Shown here one piece after another: positions 1 through 8,914 of a stretch of DNA of 64,000 nt. Where the stretch lies: contig DATCKU010000067.1 of the NCBI GenBank assembly GCA_036564245.1, forward strand, positions 29,552-93,551. The letters are read 5' to 3'. This DNA is from Thermasporomyces sp036564245 (lineage in GTDB: Bacteria > Actinomycetota > Actinomycetes > Propionibacteriales > Actinopolymorphaceae). Position numbers and translations under genes: made by a program. How positions within the stretch are numbered: the first letter of the stretch is position 1; each line of letters opens with the position of its first letter. The notes beneath the pieces are model-generated. The model was not told where the DNA came from, made no database searches, and saw nothing but the letters and a program-made list of their open reading frames with translations.

Positions 1-209
1 TCCGACGTGACTTGAACGCGTACGTTCACTTGTGTCCGAGCCCTGATCAGAACCCGAAGAGGGCACCAACACACCTCTTCTCCTCACGGTCGCTCCCCGC
101 GCACACCCATCACGTGCGTCGAGAAGTAGCTGCGCCCGGCCTTCCGTAGCGGGCCGCAGACGTTCAGCTGCTGCCCACGTGGATGGGGACGGGCGCGTCT
201 GCATGCGTC

Positions 210-267
210 CGTACGCCTACGTTTCGTACGCCTGTGTTTTTCGTACGCCTGGGTTTTTCGTACGCCT
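210..267. repeat. Four-copy array of CGTACGCCT cores
   Basis: The 9-nt core CGTACGCCT occurs at 210-218, 225-233, 242-250 and 259-267, that is at 15, 17 and 17 nt spacing. Copies 2 to 4 are preceded by TTT-rich spacers. Each core contains the palindrome CGTACG. The regular spacing would suit binding of several protein copies or simple slippage expansion. The sequence gives no way to choose between these. Confidence 0.7.
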
Positions 268-330
268 GAGCCTGTAGCGACATCCCGCATCCGTACACTC
301 CCCGAGGACATCCCTACCTGCCAGCGGCAT

Positions 331-376
331 ACATGCCTCTGACAGAGGTCAATGCCCCACTTAACGTGGTCATTTT
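331..376 (-). repeat. AAATGACC repeat copy downstream of ppdK
   Basis: Read on the minus strand it starts AAAATGACCAC, followed by GTTAAGTGG, which can form a small CCAC/GTGG stem. It ends near a CATG motif. It starts 9 nt after the ppdK stop codon. The same start recurs after lepA, after the ABC permease at 50452 and after rpsT, so this is one member of a dispersed 3'-end family. A terminator role is inferred only. Confidence 0.65.
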
Positions 377-384
377 CGAAAGCG

Positions 385-3078
385 TCACTTGTCGGAGGGA
401 GACAGGGTGCCCACCGCGGCCCGGGCCGCCTCGAGTCGGGCGACCGGCACCCGGAACGGCGAGCACGACACGTAGTCCAGACCGACATCGTGGAAGAAGT
501 GCACCGACGCCGGGTCGCCTCCGTGCTCTCCGCAGACACCGATCTCGAGATCGGGCCGCGCGGATCTGCCTTCCTCGCAGGCAATTCGCACCAACCGACC
601 AACGCCCTCGACATCCAGCGACTCGAAAGGCGACGAGCCGAAGATGCCGCGCTCCAGGTATGCGGCGAAGAACGCCCCTTCGACGTCGTCCCGGGAGAAG
701 CCCCACGTCGTCTGAGTCAGGTCGTTCGTGCCGAACGAGAAGAACTCCGCCACCTCCGCGATCTCACGAGCTGTCAACGCGGCCCGCGGAAGCTCGATCA
801 TGGTCCCCACGGGAATCGCGAGCGACATCCCGTTCGCTTCCGACACCTCGCGGATCACCCGCAGCACGTCCTCGCGAATGAGCTCCAGCTCCTGCACGGC
901 GCCCACGAGCGGGATCATGATCTGCGCATGCGGATCCCCTCCCGCACGCAGACGCTCGGCCACCGCCTCGGCGAGCGCCCGCACCTGCATGGCGAAGAGC
1001 CCTGGCACCACGAGTCCGAGACGGACACCGCGCAGACCCAGCATCGGGTTCTGCTCATGCAGGCGGCGTACCGCAGCCAGGAGCCGCCGGTCGGACTCGC
1101 TGACCTCCTCGCCGCGTGCCTCCGCCGTGGCAATCCGGACCGAAAGCTCGGTGATGTCGGGAAGGAACTCGTGCAACGGCGGGTCGAGCAGGCGTACCGT
1201 CACCGGCAGACCGTCCATCGCCTCCAGCACACCGACGAAGTCCTTCCGTTGCAGCGGCAGCAGAGCGTTCAGCGCGTCCTCGCGCTCGGCGTCGCTCTCG
1301 GCAAGGATCAGCCGTTCGACGTAGTGACGCCGGTCGCCAAGGAACATGTGCTCCGTGCGGCACAGCCCGATGCCGCCCGCACCCATCGAACGGGCACGCA
1401 CCGCGTCGTCCGGCAGGTCGGCGTTGGCCCGCACGTCGAGTCGGCGCCACATGTCGGCGATCGTCATGACCCGATGCACCGCTCGCACCAGCTCGTCGGC
1501 GTCCGCGGACACCGGGTCCAGCTCGCCCTCGAAGTAGCGCATCACCGGAGAGTCGACGACCGGTACGTCACCGAGGAACACCTCCCCCGACGTCCCATCG
1601 ATGGCGATCACGTCGCCTTCCCGCACCACCACCCCGCCGGGCGCGGTGAAGAGCCTCCGCTCGAGGTCGACGTCCAGCTCCTCGGCACCGCACACGCAGG
1701 TCTTGCCCATGCCTCGCGCCACGACCGCGGCATGTGAGGTCTTCCCACCCCGGCTGGTGAGGATTCCACGAGCCGCGATCATTCCGTCGAGGTCGTCTGG
1801 CGTGGTCTCTCGACGCACCAGGATCAGCGCGTCGCCCGCCCGCGCCCGCTCGACGGCCGTCGTCGAGTCGAACACGGCCCGGCCGACAGCGGCTCCCGGC
1901 GAGGCGTTGGTGCCGCTCGCGATCCGGCGACGCGGAGCGTTCGGGTCGAAGCTCGGGAACATGAGCTGCGCGAGCTTTTTCCCATCAACACGGTGCAAAA
2001 CTTCCGGCTCGTCGATCAGCCCTTCATCAACCAGTTGAACGGCGATCCGGAAGGCGGCGGCCGCCGTCCGTTTGCCGACCCGAGTCTGCAGCATCCAGAG
2101 CTTGCCGCGTTCGATCGTGAACTCGATGTCGCAGAGATCGCGGTAGTGCCGCTCGAGCGTCGCCATGATCTCGAGGAGCTGGTCGTAGCACTGCCGGTTC
2201 AACCGAGCGAGCTCGGTGAGCGGAAGCGTGTTGCGGATCCCGGCCACGACGTCCTCGCCCTGTGCGTTCGGGAGGTAGTCGCCGTAGATGCCGCTCGCCC
2301 CGGTCGCAGGGTCGCGAGTGAACGCCACACCTGTTCCGGAGTCTTCGCCCAGGTTGCCGAACACCATCGCCACCACGTTCACCGCCGTGCCGAGGTCGGC
2401 AGGGATCCGCTCCTGGCGTCGGTACGTCACGGCACGAGGAGCGTTCCAGCTGTCGAAGACCGCGCGAATGGCGGCATCCAGCTGCGTCCGGGGATCCTGC
2501 GGGAACTCCTGGCCAGTCTCCTCGCGGATGATGTCCTTGTACGTCGTGACGAGCTCGGCGAGCGCGTCAGCGTCGAGGCCGACGTCGTGCTCGACCCCAC
2601 GGACCGCCTTTGCCTTCTCCAGTGCCTTGTCGAAGAGCCGAGCGTCGACGCCCATCACCGTCTTGCCGTACATCTGCAGCAACCGGCGGTAGGAGTCCCA
2701 GGCAAAGCGCGGGTCGCCGGACTGCGCCGCGAGGCCCTCCACCGAGGCGTCGGTGAGGCCGATGTTCAGAACCGTGTCCATCATGCCGGGCATCGAGAAC
2801 TTCGCTCCCGACCGCACCGACACCAGCAACGGGTTGCGCGGATCGCCCAGCTTCTTGCCCAGGGTGGTCTCGATCGTCCGAAGATGCGCCGTCACCTCGT
2901 CGCGAAGCTCGGCGGGCACTTCACCGGTTTGCAAATAGACGCGACACGCCTCGGTCGTGATGGTGAATCCCGGCGGCACCGGAAGCCCCAGTCTGGTCAT
3001 CTCAGCGAGATTTGCCCCTTTGCCACCAAGAAGGTCGCGCATGTCCTTGTTGCCATCGGAGAAGTCGTATACGAACAT
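385..3078 (-). CDS. ppdK: Pyruvate, phosphate dikinase
   Basis: 897 residues, full length for the family. It interconverts pyruvate, ATP and phosphate with PEP, AMP and pyrophosphate in the cytosol. The N-terminal part is the ATP-grasp nucleotide domain (Gly-rich GGKGANLAEM near residue 18). The phosphohistidine swivel domain carries GGKTSHAAVVARG with the catalytic His near 449. The C-terminal barrel carries the GVCGEHGGDP motif with the catalytic Cys. Start is ATG at 3078. The likely SD, AAGGGG, lies inside the loop of a 7-bp hairpin at 3081-3100. It is transcribed away from the MpaB-type gene, with about 160 bp between them. Identification is secure. The physiological direction (PEP synthesis or glycolytic use) cannot be read from sequence. 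Confidence 0.97.
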   Translation of the reverse strand: MFVYDFSDGNKDMRDLLGGKGANLAEMTRLGLPVPPGFTITTEACRVYLQTGEVPAELRDEVTAHLRTIETTLGKKLGDPRNPLLVSVRSGAKFSMPGMMDTVLNIGLTDASVEGLAAQSGDPRFAWDSYRRLLQMYGKTVMGVDARLFDKALEKAKAVRGVEHDVGLDADALAELVTTYKDIIREETGQEFPQDPRTQLDAAIRAVFDSWNAPRAVTYRRQERIPADLGTAVNVVAMVFGNLGEDSGTGVAFTRDPATGASGIYGDYLPNAQGEDVVAGIRNTLPLTELARLNRQCYDQLLEIMATLERHYRDLCDIEFTIERGKLWMLQTRVGKRTAAAAFRIAVQLVDEGLIDEPEVLHRVDGKKLAQLMFPSFDPNAPRRRIASGTNASPGAAVGRAVFDSTTAVERARAGDALILVRRETTPDDLDGMIAARGILTSRGGKTSHAAVVARGMGKTCVCGAEELDVDLERRLFTAPGGVVVREGDVIAIDGTSGEVFLGDVPVVDSPVMRYFEGELDPVSADADELVRAVHRVMTIADMWRRLDVRANADLPDDAVRARSMGAGGIGLCRTEHMFLGDRRHYVERLILAESDAEREDALNALLPLQRKDFVGVLEAMDGLPVTVRLLDPPLHEFLPDITELSVRIATAEARGEEVSESDRRLLAAVRRLHEQNPMLGLRGVRLGLVVPGLFAMQVRALAEAVAERLRAGGDPHAQIMIPLVGAVQELELIREDVLRVIREVSEANGMSLAIPVGTMIELPRAALTAREIAEVAEFFSFGTNDLTQTTWGFSRDDVEGAFFAAYLERGIFGSSPFESLDVEGVGRLVRIACEEGRSARPDLEIGVCGEHGGDPASVHFFHDVGLDYVSCSPFRVPVARLEAARAAVGTLSPSDK

Positions 3079-3080
3079 TC

Positions 3081-3100
3081 GTCACCACCCCTTTGGTGAC
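3081..3100 (-). promoter_or_regulatory. Hairpin enclosing the ppdK ribosome binding site
   Basis: The arms GTCACCA and TGGTGAC pair perfectly over 7 bp with a 6-nt loop. On the minus strand the loop is AAGGGG, the only SD-like sequence in front of the ppdK ATG (3078). The hairpin ends 3 nt before the start codon. It may modulate initiation, or it may act as an operator in DNA. No ligand can be inferred. Confidence 0.5.
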
Positions 3101-3238
3101 AAGGCCGTGTGAGGCACCAGCGGCGCTGTCCCAGAAGACCGCCTGGGCAGGCGTACGTGAGGTGCGCTACGCGGCAACCACGCCTCGGGAGACGTTCATA
3201 GATTCACGGTACGTCTCATGTGGAGCCGGCGTGGTCAT

Positions 3239-4051
3239 CTAACGCAACGCCGAACGCTCACGAACAGGTGGCGGAACCGGCCGGCGAGGAATGAGCTGCG
3301 TTGCCTGCCGCACCAGACGAAGCGTCACCGTCGTGGCGAAATCGCTTCCCGGAAGGACCGGAAATCCGTACAACTTCCTCGCCCAGCCAGGAAGTGTGGC
3401 GATCGACAGTGCATTGAGCGAGGGCACTCCGACGTGGAGAAATGCAAGACGAAGCGGCAAAGGCGGAAAGAAGCTGTTACGTAACCCCTGCTTGGCTTCG
3501 GCGCAGGCATAGAGCTTTGGCCGCATCGAGGCGAAGTAGTCCGCGAGCTCGGCACGACTCGACGGTGCGTCGGAGGCCGGAATGCCCACAACCTCGGCAG
3601 CACGACGGCTTTCTGCGACGTAGCGGTCGGCTTCGGCGTCCGAGCGCAGAATCCCCGAACGCCTTGCCACGTCGACGTACGAGTCGATTTCTCCACAATG
3701 CACCCAGAGCAGGTTCTCGGGCTCGTCGAGCCGGAACGTCTCGCCGGTGTCCGGGTCGTAGCCGGTGAGGGAGGCATGGATCCTGCGTACCCGTGCGCCG
3801 GCCCGCTCGACCTCGGCCGTGCTGCCGTACGTTCGGATGGTGACGAACTCGGTGGTACGAACGAACCTCGCCCACGCCCGCTTGCGGTCGAACAGCGCGG
3901 AGTTCTGGTACGTGCCGCGCATCACCCGGGGGTTGAGCGACTGGAGGTAGAGGGCACGCAATCCGGCCACCCACATGATGGGCTCGACGTGCACCCGCCA
4001 CGTGACCGAGTCGGGTCCGAAGAGTCCGTGGTCCGCCCGCGCCTTCCCCAC
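3239..4051 (-). CDS. MpaB/DUF2236-type oxygenase family protein
   Basis: 270 residues with a GTG start at 4051. The N-terminal pattern (MWVAGLRALYLQSLNPRVMRG), the stretch ENLLWVHCGEIDSYV near residue 110 and the C-terminal part are typical of the actinobacterial DUF2236 family. That family includes MpaB-like and latex-clearing-type haem oxygenases. Substrate unknown. No signal peptide is visible. It stands alone between ppdK and a lipoprotein gene. Family call is good, function is open. Confidence 0.8.
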   Translation of the reverse strand: MGKARADHGLFGPDSVTWRVHVEPIMWVAGLRALYLQSLNPRVMRGTYQNSALFDRKRAWARFVRTTEFVTIRTYGSTAEVERAGARVRRIHASLTGYDPDTGETFRLDEPENLLWVHCGEIDSYVDVARRSGILRSDAEADRYVAESRRAAEVVGIPASDAPSSRAELADYFASMRPKLYACAEAKQGLRNSFFPPLPLRLAFLHVGVPSLNALSIATLPGWARKLYGFPVLPGSDFATTVTLRLVRQATQLIPRRPVPPPVRERSALR

Positions 4052-4108
4052 CCCTTCACTCTAGAGGGCGGGCCACCGGCGGGAAGGCGGGCTACCGGCG
4101 AGTCGGAG

Positions 4109-4167
4109 GTGCACTACGTGCCGGCACGTGTCACACCTCCGGCAGGCGTAGTGCACATGGTCATTTT
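4109..4167 (-). repeat. Long palindromic AAATGACC repeat, copy A
   Basis: Inverted arms GTGCACTACG (4109-4118) and CGTAGTGCAC (4147-4156) enclose exactly 28 nt, in which TGCCGG and CCGGCA extend the stem. On the minus strand the element starts AAAATGACCAT at 4167, 7 nt after the lipoprotein stop codon. Copies B (10473-10530) and C (42724-42781) have the same arms and the same 28-nt interval. It probably acts as a transcription terminator or a REP-like element. Confidence 0.85.
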
Positions 4168-4173
4168 GGGACG

Positions 4174-4959
4174 TCAGTTGGGGGCGGGGCGGAAGGCCAG
4201 CATGCCGTCGGGAAGCAGTTCCCCGTGATAGGTCGTCGACTCGTTGTAGACGTCGGTCACCCAGCACGTGAACCCATGGCGGTTGCCGACCTCGACCAGC
4301 TCGAGCCTGATGATGTCGCAGGTCACCCGCGCAGGCTTGAAGCTCTGCCGCGTCGCTTCGTAGACGGCCTTCTCCTCCGACACGGGCAGCTTGCGAGCCG
4401 ACCAGGTCCAGACCACCTTGGTCCGAGAGACCTTCGCGCGGATGTAGAACCTGCTCGACGAGGCCCACAACGAGACGTCGCAGCGGAACTTGTACGTCGC
4501 GACCTTGATGATGTCGTTCTCACCGACGGTGCACCGCGCCTTGGTCGTCTTGGGGTCGACGACACCGGCCGACTCCCACACCACCTTCTTCAGCCCGTAC
4601 GCGATCCTGTCGAGCTCCTGGGTCTTCTCGCCCGGCGGATCCGGCATGGGCGGTGTCTTGAACGGCTCCTTGGGCTGCTCCAGGGGCTTCAGCCTGACAG
4701 GTGGCGGCGACGTCGTCTGCTGGGCACGCGGCTTCGCATCCTTGCTCCGGTCCGGCTTGTTGCCGATCGGGTGGGCGAAACGCCGCGGCGAGAACTCCCC
4801 CTTGTGGGTGGCCGCCGAGCTGTCGTCGGCGTTCGGTACCGTGACGAAGCCGCAGCCTGGCAGGAAGGCGAGCCCGCAGGCGAGCGCGGCGCACCCCAGC
4901 GCACGTACGACACGACGCCACACCGGTCCGAGCTTCATCCGTACCATCGCGATCAGCAT
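4174..4959 (-). CDS. Putative lipoprotein of unknown function
   Basis: 261 residues if started at ATG 4959. ATGs at 4947 and 4938 are alternatives, and the last gives the most classical signal peptide. Basic residues, a hydrophobic stretch and the lipobox LPGC (Cys near residue 36) predict lipid anchoring outside the membrane. A Pro/Lys-rich linker (about 55-105) follows, then a compact C-terminal domain with several cysteines (RCTV, FRCDV, VTCDI, FTCWV) that could form disulphides. The 4959 start overlaps the glyS stop by 7 nt, suggesting co-transcription with glyS. I do not recognise the family. Confidence 0.75.
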   Translation of the reverse strand: MLIAMVRMKLGPVWRRVVRALGCAALACGLAFLPGCGFVTVPNADDSSAATHKGEFSPRRFAHPIGNKPDRSKDAKPRAQQTTSPPPVRLKPLEQPKEPFKTPPMPDPPGEKTQELDRIAYGLKKVVWESAGVVDPKTTKARCTVGENDIIKVATYKFRCDVSLWASSSRFYIRAKVSRTKVVWTWSARKLPVSEEKAVYEATRQSFKPARVTCDIIRLELVEVGNRHGFTCWVTDVYNESTTYHGELLPDGMLAFRPAPN

Positions 4960-6353
4960 CCAACGAGCCGTTCTGCCAGGATGGCCGACACCTGGTCGAT
5001 CGGCAGCCGTTCCTGCCGCATACTGTCCCGCTCGCGGATGGTCACCTGGTCGTCCTCCATGGTTTGGAAGTCGATGGTGACACAGTATGGCGTGCCGACT
5101 TCGTCCTGGCGACGGTACCTCCGCCCGATCGCGCCCGCATCGTCGAACTCGACGTTCCAGTACTGCCGCAGCCGCTGGGCCAGCTCGCGTGCCCGTGGGG
5201 ACAGATCCGGGTTCCGGGACAGCGGCAGCACCGCGACCTTGACTGGTGCGAGGCGGTGGTCCAGCCGCAGCACGGTGCGTCGCTCCAGCTTGCCGTGCGA
5301 GCTCGGCGCCTCGTCCTCGGCGTACGCGTCGAGCAGGAACGCAAGCAACGAACGCCCGAGGCCCGCCGAAGGCTCGATCACGTACGGTGTCCACCGCCTG
5401 CCCTTCTGCTGATCGAAGTAGGAGAGGTCGGCGCCGGAGTGCTTGGCGTGCGTCGTGAGGTCGAAGTCGGCGCGGTTGGCTATTCCCTCGAGCTCGGCGA
5501 ACTCCTCACCCGCGAAACCGAAGCGATACTCGATGTCGACCGTGCGCTTGGAGTAGTGCGAGAGCTTCTCCGTCGGGTGCTCGTACAGCCTGAGGTTGTC
5601 CGGTGAGATGCCGAGGTCGACGTACCAGTTCCACCGAGCCTCGAGCCAGTAGTCGTGCCACATCTCGTCCGTACCCGGCTCGACGAAGAACTCCAGCTCC
5701 ATCTGCTCGAACTCCCGGGTGCGGAAGATGAAGTTGCCCGGCGTGATCTCGTTGCGGAAGCTCTTGCCGACCTGGGCGATGCCGAAGGGTGGTTTGCGGC
5801 GAGCGGACGCCATCACGTTGGCGAAGTTGATGAAGATGCCCTGCGCGGTCTCCGGGCGCAAGTAGTGGAGGTTGTCCGCCAGGTCACCGCCCGGCGAGGT
5901 GACGACCGGGCCGACGTGCGTGCGCATGAGCCCGTTGAACATCCGCGGCTCGGTGAACGAGCCTCGCGCACCACACGCTGGGCAGGTCAAGCTGTCCAGG
6001 CCATCGGGCGGTAGCGCTCCGTGTTTGGCTTCGTACGCCTCCGTGAGGTCGTCGGCACGAAACCGGTGGTGACAGCTTTGGCACTCGGTCAGCGGATCGA
6101 CGAAGGCGTCGACGTGGCCCGACGCCTCCCAGACCGCGCGCGGGAGGATCACCGACGAGTCGATGCCCACCACGTCGTCGCGCGCCTGCACGACGCTGCG
6201 CCACCACTGACGTCGGATGTTCTCCTTGAGCTCGACACCGAGCGGGCCGTAGTCCCACGCCGCACGCGTACCGCCGTAGATCTCCCCGCAGGGATAGACG
6301 AACCCGCGACGCTGGCACAGGTTGATCACGGCGTCGATCCGGTCGGCAGGCAC
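4953..6353 (-). CDS. glyS: Glycyl-tRNA synthetase, alpha2 (class II) type
   Basis: 466 residues, normal for the dimeric bacterial/archaeal-type enzyme that charges tRNA-Gly. The N-terminus RGFVYPCGEIYGGTRAAWDY, the class II motif 2 region FRNEITPGNFIFRTREFEQME, and motif 3 GLGRSLLAFL near residue 335 are clear. An insertion with CQSC and CPAC pairs (about 91-133) looks like a zinc site. The anticodon-binding domain is C-terminal. The start is GTG at 6353. The gene overlaps the downstream lipoprotein. The actinobacterial neighbours dgt and dnaG are not present at this locus. Confidence 0.96.
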   Translation of the reverse strand: MPADRIDAVINLCQRRGFVYPCGEIYGGTRAAWDYGPLGVELKENIRRQWWRSVVQARDDVVGIDSSVILPRAVWEASGHVDAFVDPLTECQSCHHRFRADDLTEAYEAKHGALPPDGLDSLTCPACGARGSFTEPRMFNGLMRTHVGPVVTSPGGDLADNLHYLRPETAQGIFINFANVMASARRKPPFGIAQVGKSFRNEITPGNFIFRTREFEQMELEFFVEPGTDEMWHDYWLEARWNWYVDLGISPDNLRLYEHPTEKLSHYSKRTVDIEYRFGFAGEEFAELEGIANRADFDLTTHAKHSGADLSYFDQQKGRRWTPYVIEPSAGLGRSLLAFLLDAYAEDEAPSSHGKLERRTVLRLDHRLAPVKVAVLPLSRNPDLSPRARELAQRLRQYWNVEFDDAGAIGRRYRRQDEVGTPYCVTIDFQTMEDDQVTIRERDSMRQERLPIDQVSAILAERLVGC

Positions 6354-6631
6354 AGCTCACGCTCCATCCGGCTGGGTGTCGGCGGATTCCGTGCAACACC
6401 ACATGACCACGCGTAGTGGCAACTCCACGCCACGACGCGTCGGACCGTCGTGAAGGTGCCGCAGGCGTGTCGTACGTGGTCTTTGTGGTGTGCCCAGGTT
6501 AACGGCGCAGGTGGGGACGGGAGGCGGCGTTGCCGGACAAAAGGCCTCGCGACGCGCAGTCCGGCGGGAGGGAGGCGTCAGGCGTCGGGTGCAGAACACC
6601 CCCGCGGCTCGATCCGCACGCCCGGCGCGAC
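6354..6631. other. Intergenic region with a degenerate repeat pair
   Basis: This gap separates divergent glyS and a small membrane gene. Near 6400-6413 it carries ATGACCACGCGTAGTGG, and near 6472-6484 the reverse-oriented TACGTGGTCTTTG. Together these resemble a decayed pair of AAATGACCACGTNACG repeat ends about 85 bp apart. No small gene or RNA was recognised. Promoters for both flanking genes should lie here but could not be placed with confidence. Confidence 0.4.
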
Positions 6632-6961
6632 ATGATCGGACTCGTGGATCCTCGAAGCGCGTCGAACGGCGCACCGACACGACGGACGTTACGCAATCGG
6701 ATCGAGGCGGCCAGCTACCCGCTGCTGGTACGGCTCCACACCATGCCGCGCTGGCTCGTCGGCGCCGTCGTCGTGGTGCTCGTCGTGGCTGGCCTCCTGG
6801 CACCGTCACCGTACGGTCCGATCTGCCTTGCGGTGGTCATCGCTCTCATGGCCTGGGTGATCTTCCTGGCCTGGCACCACGGGGACGCCACGCGCAAGGC
6901 GATCCGGCTGGTGGCCTTGGTACTAGCAGTCCTGGCTCTCGCACTCCGTCTGGCCAGCTGA
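6632..6961 (+). CDS. Small two-segment membrane protein (DUF6703-like)
   Basis: 109 residues from ATG 6632. Upstream in-frame starts exist, but the region before this ATG does not look coding. A short polar N-terminus with LRNRIEAASYPLLVRLHTMPRWLV leads into two or three hydrophobic helices (about 45-105) separated by GPICL and WHHGDATRK. It resembles small uncharacterised actinobacterial membrane proteins (DUF6703 type) by general pattern. No catalytic residues are visible. It ends about 100 bp before the zinc uptake operon promoter and is not obviously part of it. Confidence 0.65.
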   Translation: MIGLVDPRSASNGAPTRRTLRNRIEAASYPLLVRLHTMPRWLVGAVVVVLVVAGLLAPSPYGPICLAVVIALMAWVIFLAWHHGDATRKAIRLVALVLAVLALALRLAS

Positions 6962-7040
6962 CCTGACCTGTTCCGTACCTCGGGACTTCCGTACTGCGAC
7001 CTCCCTACCTGCGACCGCGATCGTCCAGAAGGCGCGGCAT

Positions 7041-7077
7041 TTGACAGGCCTCTCGGTCTAATTGAGAATGATTCTCA
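7041..7077 (+). promoter_or_regulatory. znuA promoter overlapped by a Zur-type box
   Basis: A perfect palindrome TGAGAATGATTCTCA (7-1-7, at 7063-7077) matches the shape of actinobacterial Zur/Fur boxes. TTGACA at 7041-7046 is followed after 17 nt by GAGAAT (7064-7069), a plausible -10 lying inside the box. That would place the transcript start at about 7076, right at the ATG at 7077, so the mRNA may be leaderless. Binding by the Zur-like protein encoded at 10064 would block polymerase directly. Confidence 0.85.
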
Positions 7078-8048
7078 TGTTCTTTTCGTGGGAGCGCCGC
7101 ACGCTGGGCCACATCGCGCTGTCCCTCGGCCTGCTGCTACTCGCCGCATGCGGTCCATCCCGCTCGACGCACGCCTCCCAAGGTGAGGAAAAACCGCACG
7201 TCATTGCAGCTTTCTATGCACTCCAGTACGCCACCGAACGGGTGGCTGGCGATCATGCGACCGTCGACAACCTCACCAAACCGGGCACCGAGCCCCACGA
7301 TCTCGAGCTCTCTCCGCGGGACATCGCGACCCTGGAACAGGCCGACCTCGTGATCTACCTGCGCGGGTTCCAACCGGCGGTCGACGAGGGCGTCGCGCTG
7401 ACCGCAGCTGACCACAGCCTCGAGGTCTCCCGCCTCGCCAACCTCTCGCCGTCCCCCTCAGCTCACGGCCACGACGACGCCCATCCGGACGGAGAGCACG
7501 ACCACTCCGAGCCTGCCGACTCGCCGGCTGGCCTCGACCCCCACTTCTGGCTCGACCCGCTGCGTCTTGCCCGGGTCGCGGACGGGATCGCCCGTCGGTT
7601 GAGCGAGCTCGATCCCCACAACGCGCGGGTGTACGAGCGCAATGCTGCCCAGCTGCGCAAGGACCTGGTAGAGCTCGATCGGGAGTACCACAGCCGGCTG
7701 GCCGCGTGCGCAAGCCGTGACCTCGTCACAAGCCACCGGGCGTTCGGATACCTCGCCGAGCGGTACGGCTTCGAGCAAGCCGGCCTCGCGGGACTCTCGC
7801 CGGAGCAGGAACCCTCGCCTGCCGAGCTCGGTGACCTCGCGCGCTACGTACGCCAACACGACGTGCGCACCATCTACCACGAGACCTTGGTGAGCTCCAC
7901 CATCGCCGAGACCCTGGCCCGGGAGGTCGGGGTGCAGGTTGCGGTGCTCGACCCGCTGGAAGGGCTCACCGACGCGTCCGCCGGGAACGACTACCTCGAC
8001 GTGATGCGAGCCAACCTCGACACGCTACAGAAGGGGCAGTCGTGCTGA
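7077..8048 (+). CDS. znuA: Zinc ABC transporter substrate-binding lipoprotein
   Basis: 323 residues, cluster A-I metal-binding family. The signal peptide ends in lipobox LLAAC (Cys near 25). Metal ligands fit the ZnuA pattern: an early His (GTEPHDLELS), a His/Asp-rich loop HGHDDAHPDGEHDHSE (about 136-151) before DPHFWLDP, and later His and Asp residues (SHRAFGYLA). The His-rich loop favours zinc over manganese. ATG 7077 is chosen because it lies just after the -10 and box. TTG 7062 and ATG 7068 are inside the operator. It overlaps znuC by 7 nt. Confidence 0.93.
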   Translation: MFFSWERRTLGHIALSLGLLLLAACGPSRSTHASQGEEKPHVIAAFYALQYATERVAGDHATVDNLTKPGTEPHDLELSPRDIATLEQADLVIYLRGFQPAVDEGVALTAADHSLEVSRLANLSPSPSAHGHDDAHPDGEHDHSEPADSPAGLDPHFWLDPLRLARVADGIARRLSELDPHNARVYERNAAQLRKDLVELDREYHSRLAACASRDLVTSHRAFGYLAERYGFEQAGLAGLSPEQEPSPAELGDLARYVRQHDVRTIYHETLVSSTIAETLAREVGVQVAVLDPLEGLTDASAGNDYLDVMRANLDTLQKGQSC

Positions 8049-8902
8049 GACCAGCCGCTCCACACACCACGACGCCACCAACGGGCGAGGACGTCGCATC
8101 GTCTCGGCCCGTGCTACGTCTGCGCGACGGTTCGGTCACGCTTGCGCACAAACCCGTCCTCACGGGGATCGACCTCGACATCGCGGCCGGCGAGGTCGTC
8201 GCTCTGCTCGGCCCCAACGGCTCGGGCAAGTCGACGCTGATCCGGGCGATCCTCGGGCTCGCTCCGCTCTCCCACGGCAGCCTCGAGCTCTTCGGCATGC
8301 CAGCGGAACGGCTCGCGAAGCGACACCGGATCGGCTACGTGCCGCAGCGCCACACGGTCGGCGGTGGGGTGCCGGCCACCGTCGCCGAGGTCGTGGGATC
8401 CGGCCGGCTGGACAGGCGTCGCCTCTGGCGGCCGTGGCTCACCGGCACCGACCGTGGCATGGTCGCGCACGCGATCGCGACCGTCGGTCTCGCCGAGAAA
8501 GCCCACCAGCTCGTCTCGACCCTCTCGGGCGGGCAGCAGCGACGCACCCTGATCGCCCGCGCTCTCGCAGGGCAGCCCGACCTTCTCGTGATGGACGAGC
8601 CGTTCGCGGGTGTCGACCTCGCCAACCAGGAGATCCTGAGCGCCACGTTGACGAGCCTCGTCGCCGCTGGCACCACCCTGCTCATCGCGACACACGAGAT
8701 CTCACCGATCGCGTCTCTCGTTCGCCGTACGGTCGTGCTCGACCACGGAACGGTGACATACGACGGGCCGCCGACCCGCGACATCATGGCCCGCTTCGCG
8801 GCGAGCCCTGACCCCCATGCCGGCCAGGGACACGGCTCCGACACGAAGGTCCCGCCCACCGACGCTGAGGACGCCAGCGAGGGTGGATTCGAGATTCTCT
8901 GA
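8042..8902 (+). CDS. znuC: Zinc ABC transporter ATP-binding protein
   Basis: 286 residues. It powers zinc import with ZnuB. Walker A GPNGSGKST (about residues 59-67), signature LSGGQQRR and Walker B LLVMDEPFAGVD are intact. The switch His is in ATHEISP. The GTG start at 8042 overlaps the znuA stop, indicating translational coupling. The C-terminal tail is His/Asp containing (DPHAGQGHGSD), which is mild compared with the permease tail. Confidence 0.93.
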   Translation: MLRPAAPHTTTPPTGEDVASSRPVLRLRDGSVTLAHKPVLTGIDLDIAAGEVVALLGPNGSGKSTLIRAILGLAPLSHGSLELFGMPAERLAKRHRIGYVPQRHTVGGGVPATVAEVVGSGRLDRRRLWRPWLTGTDRGMVAHAIATVGLAEKAHQLVSTLSGGQQRRTLIARALAGQPDLLVMDEPFAGVDLANQEILSATLTSLVAAGTTLLIATHEISPIASLVRRTVVLDHGTVTYDGPPTRDIMARFAASPDPHAGQGHGSDTKVPPTDAEDASEGGFEIL

Positions 8903-8914
8903 GCTGAGGAGACC

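Larger units (their letters stand above)
1..384. other. Intergenic stretch downstream of ppdK, no gene seen
   Basis: No credible coding sequence was found here. The open frames across it lack family similarity and a plausible start. It holds a short array of CGTACGCCT cores (210-267) and one copy of the AAATGACC repeat family (about 331-376), which begins 9 nt past the ppdK stop codon. The left edge is cut by the window, so a gene further left could use part of this region as its promoter. Confidence 0.6.

Noticed and set aside
352..1737. Long plus-strand open frames opposite ppdK, and similar long frames opposite leuA, leuS, lepA and comEC
   Set aside because: They are antisense shadows in high-GC sequence. 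The opposite strand has complete, motif-bearing proteins.
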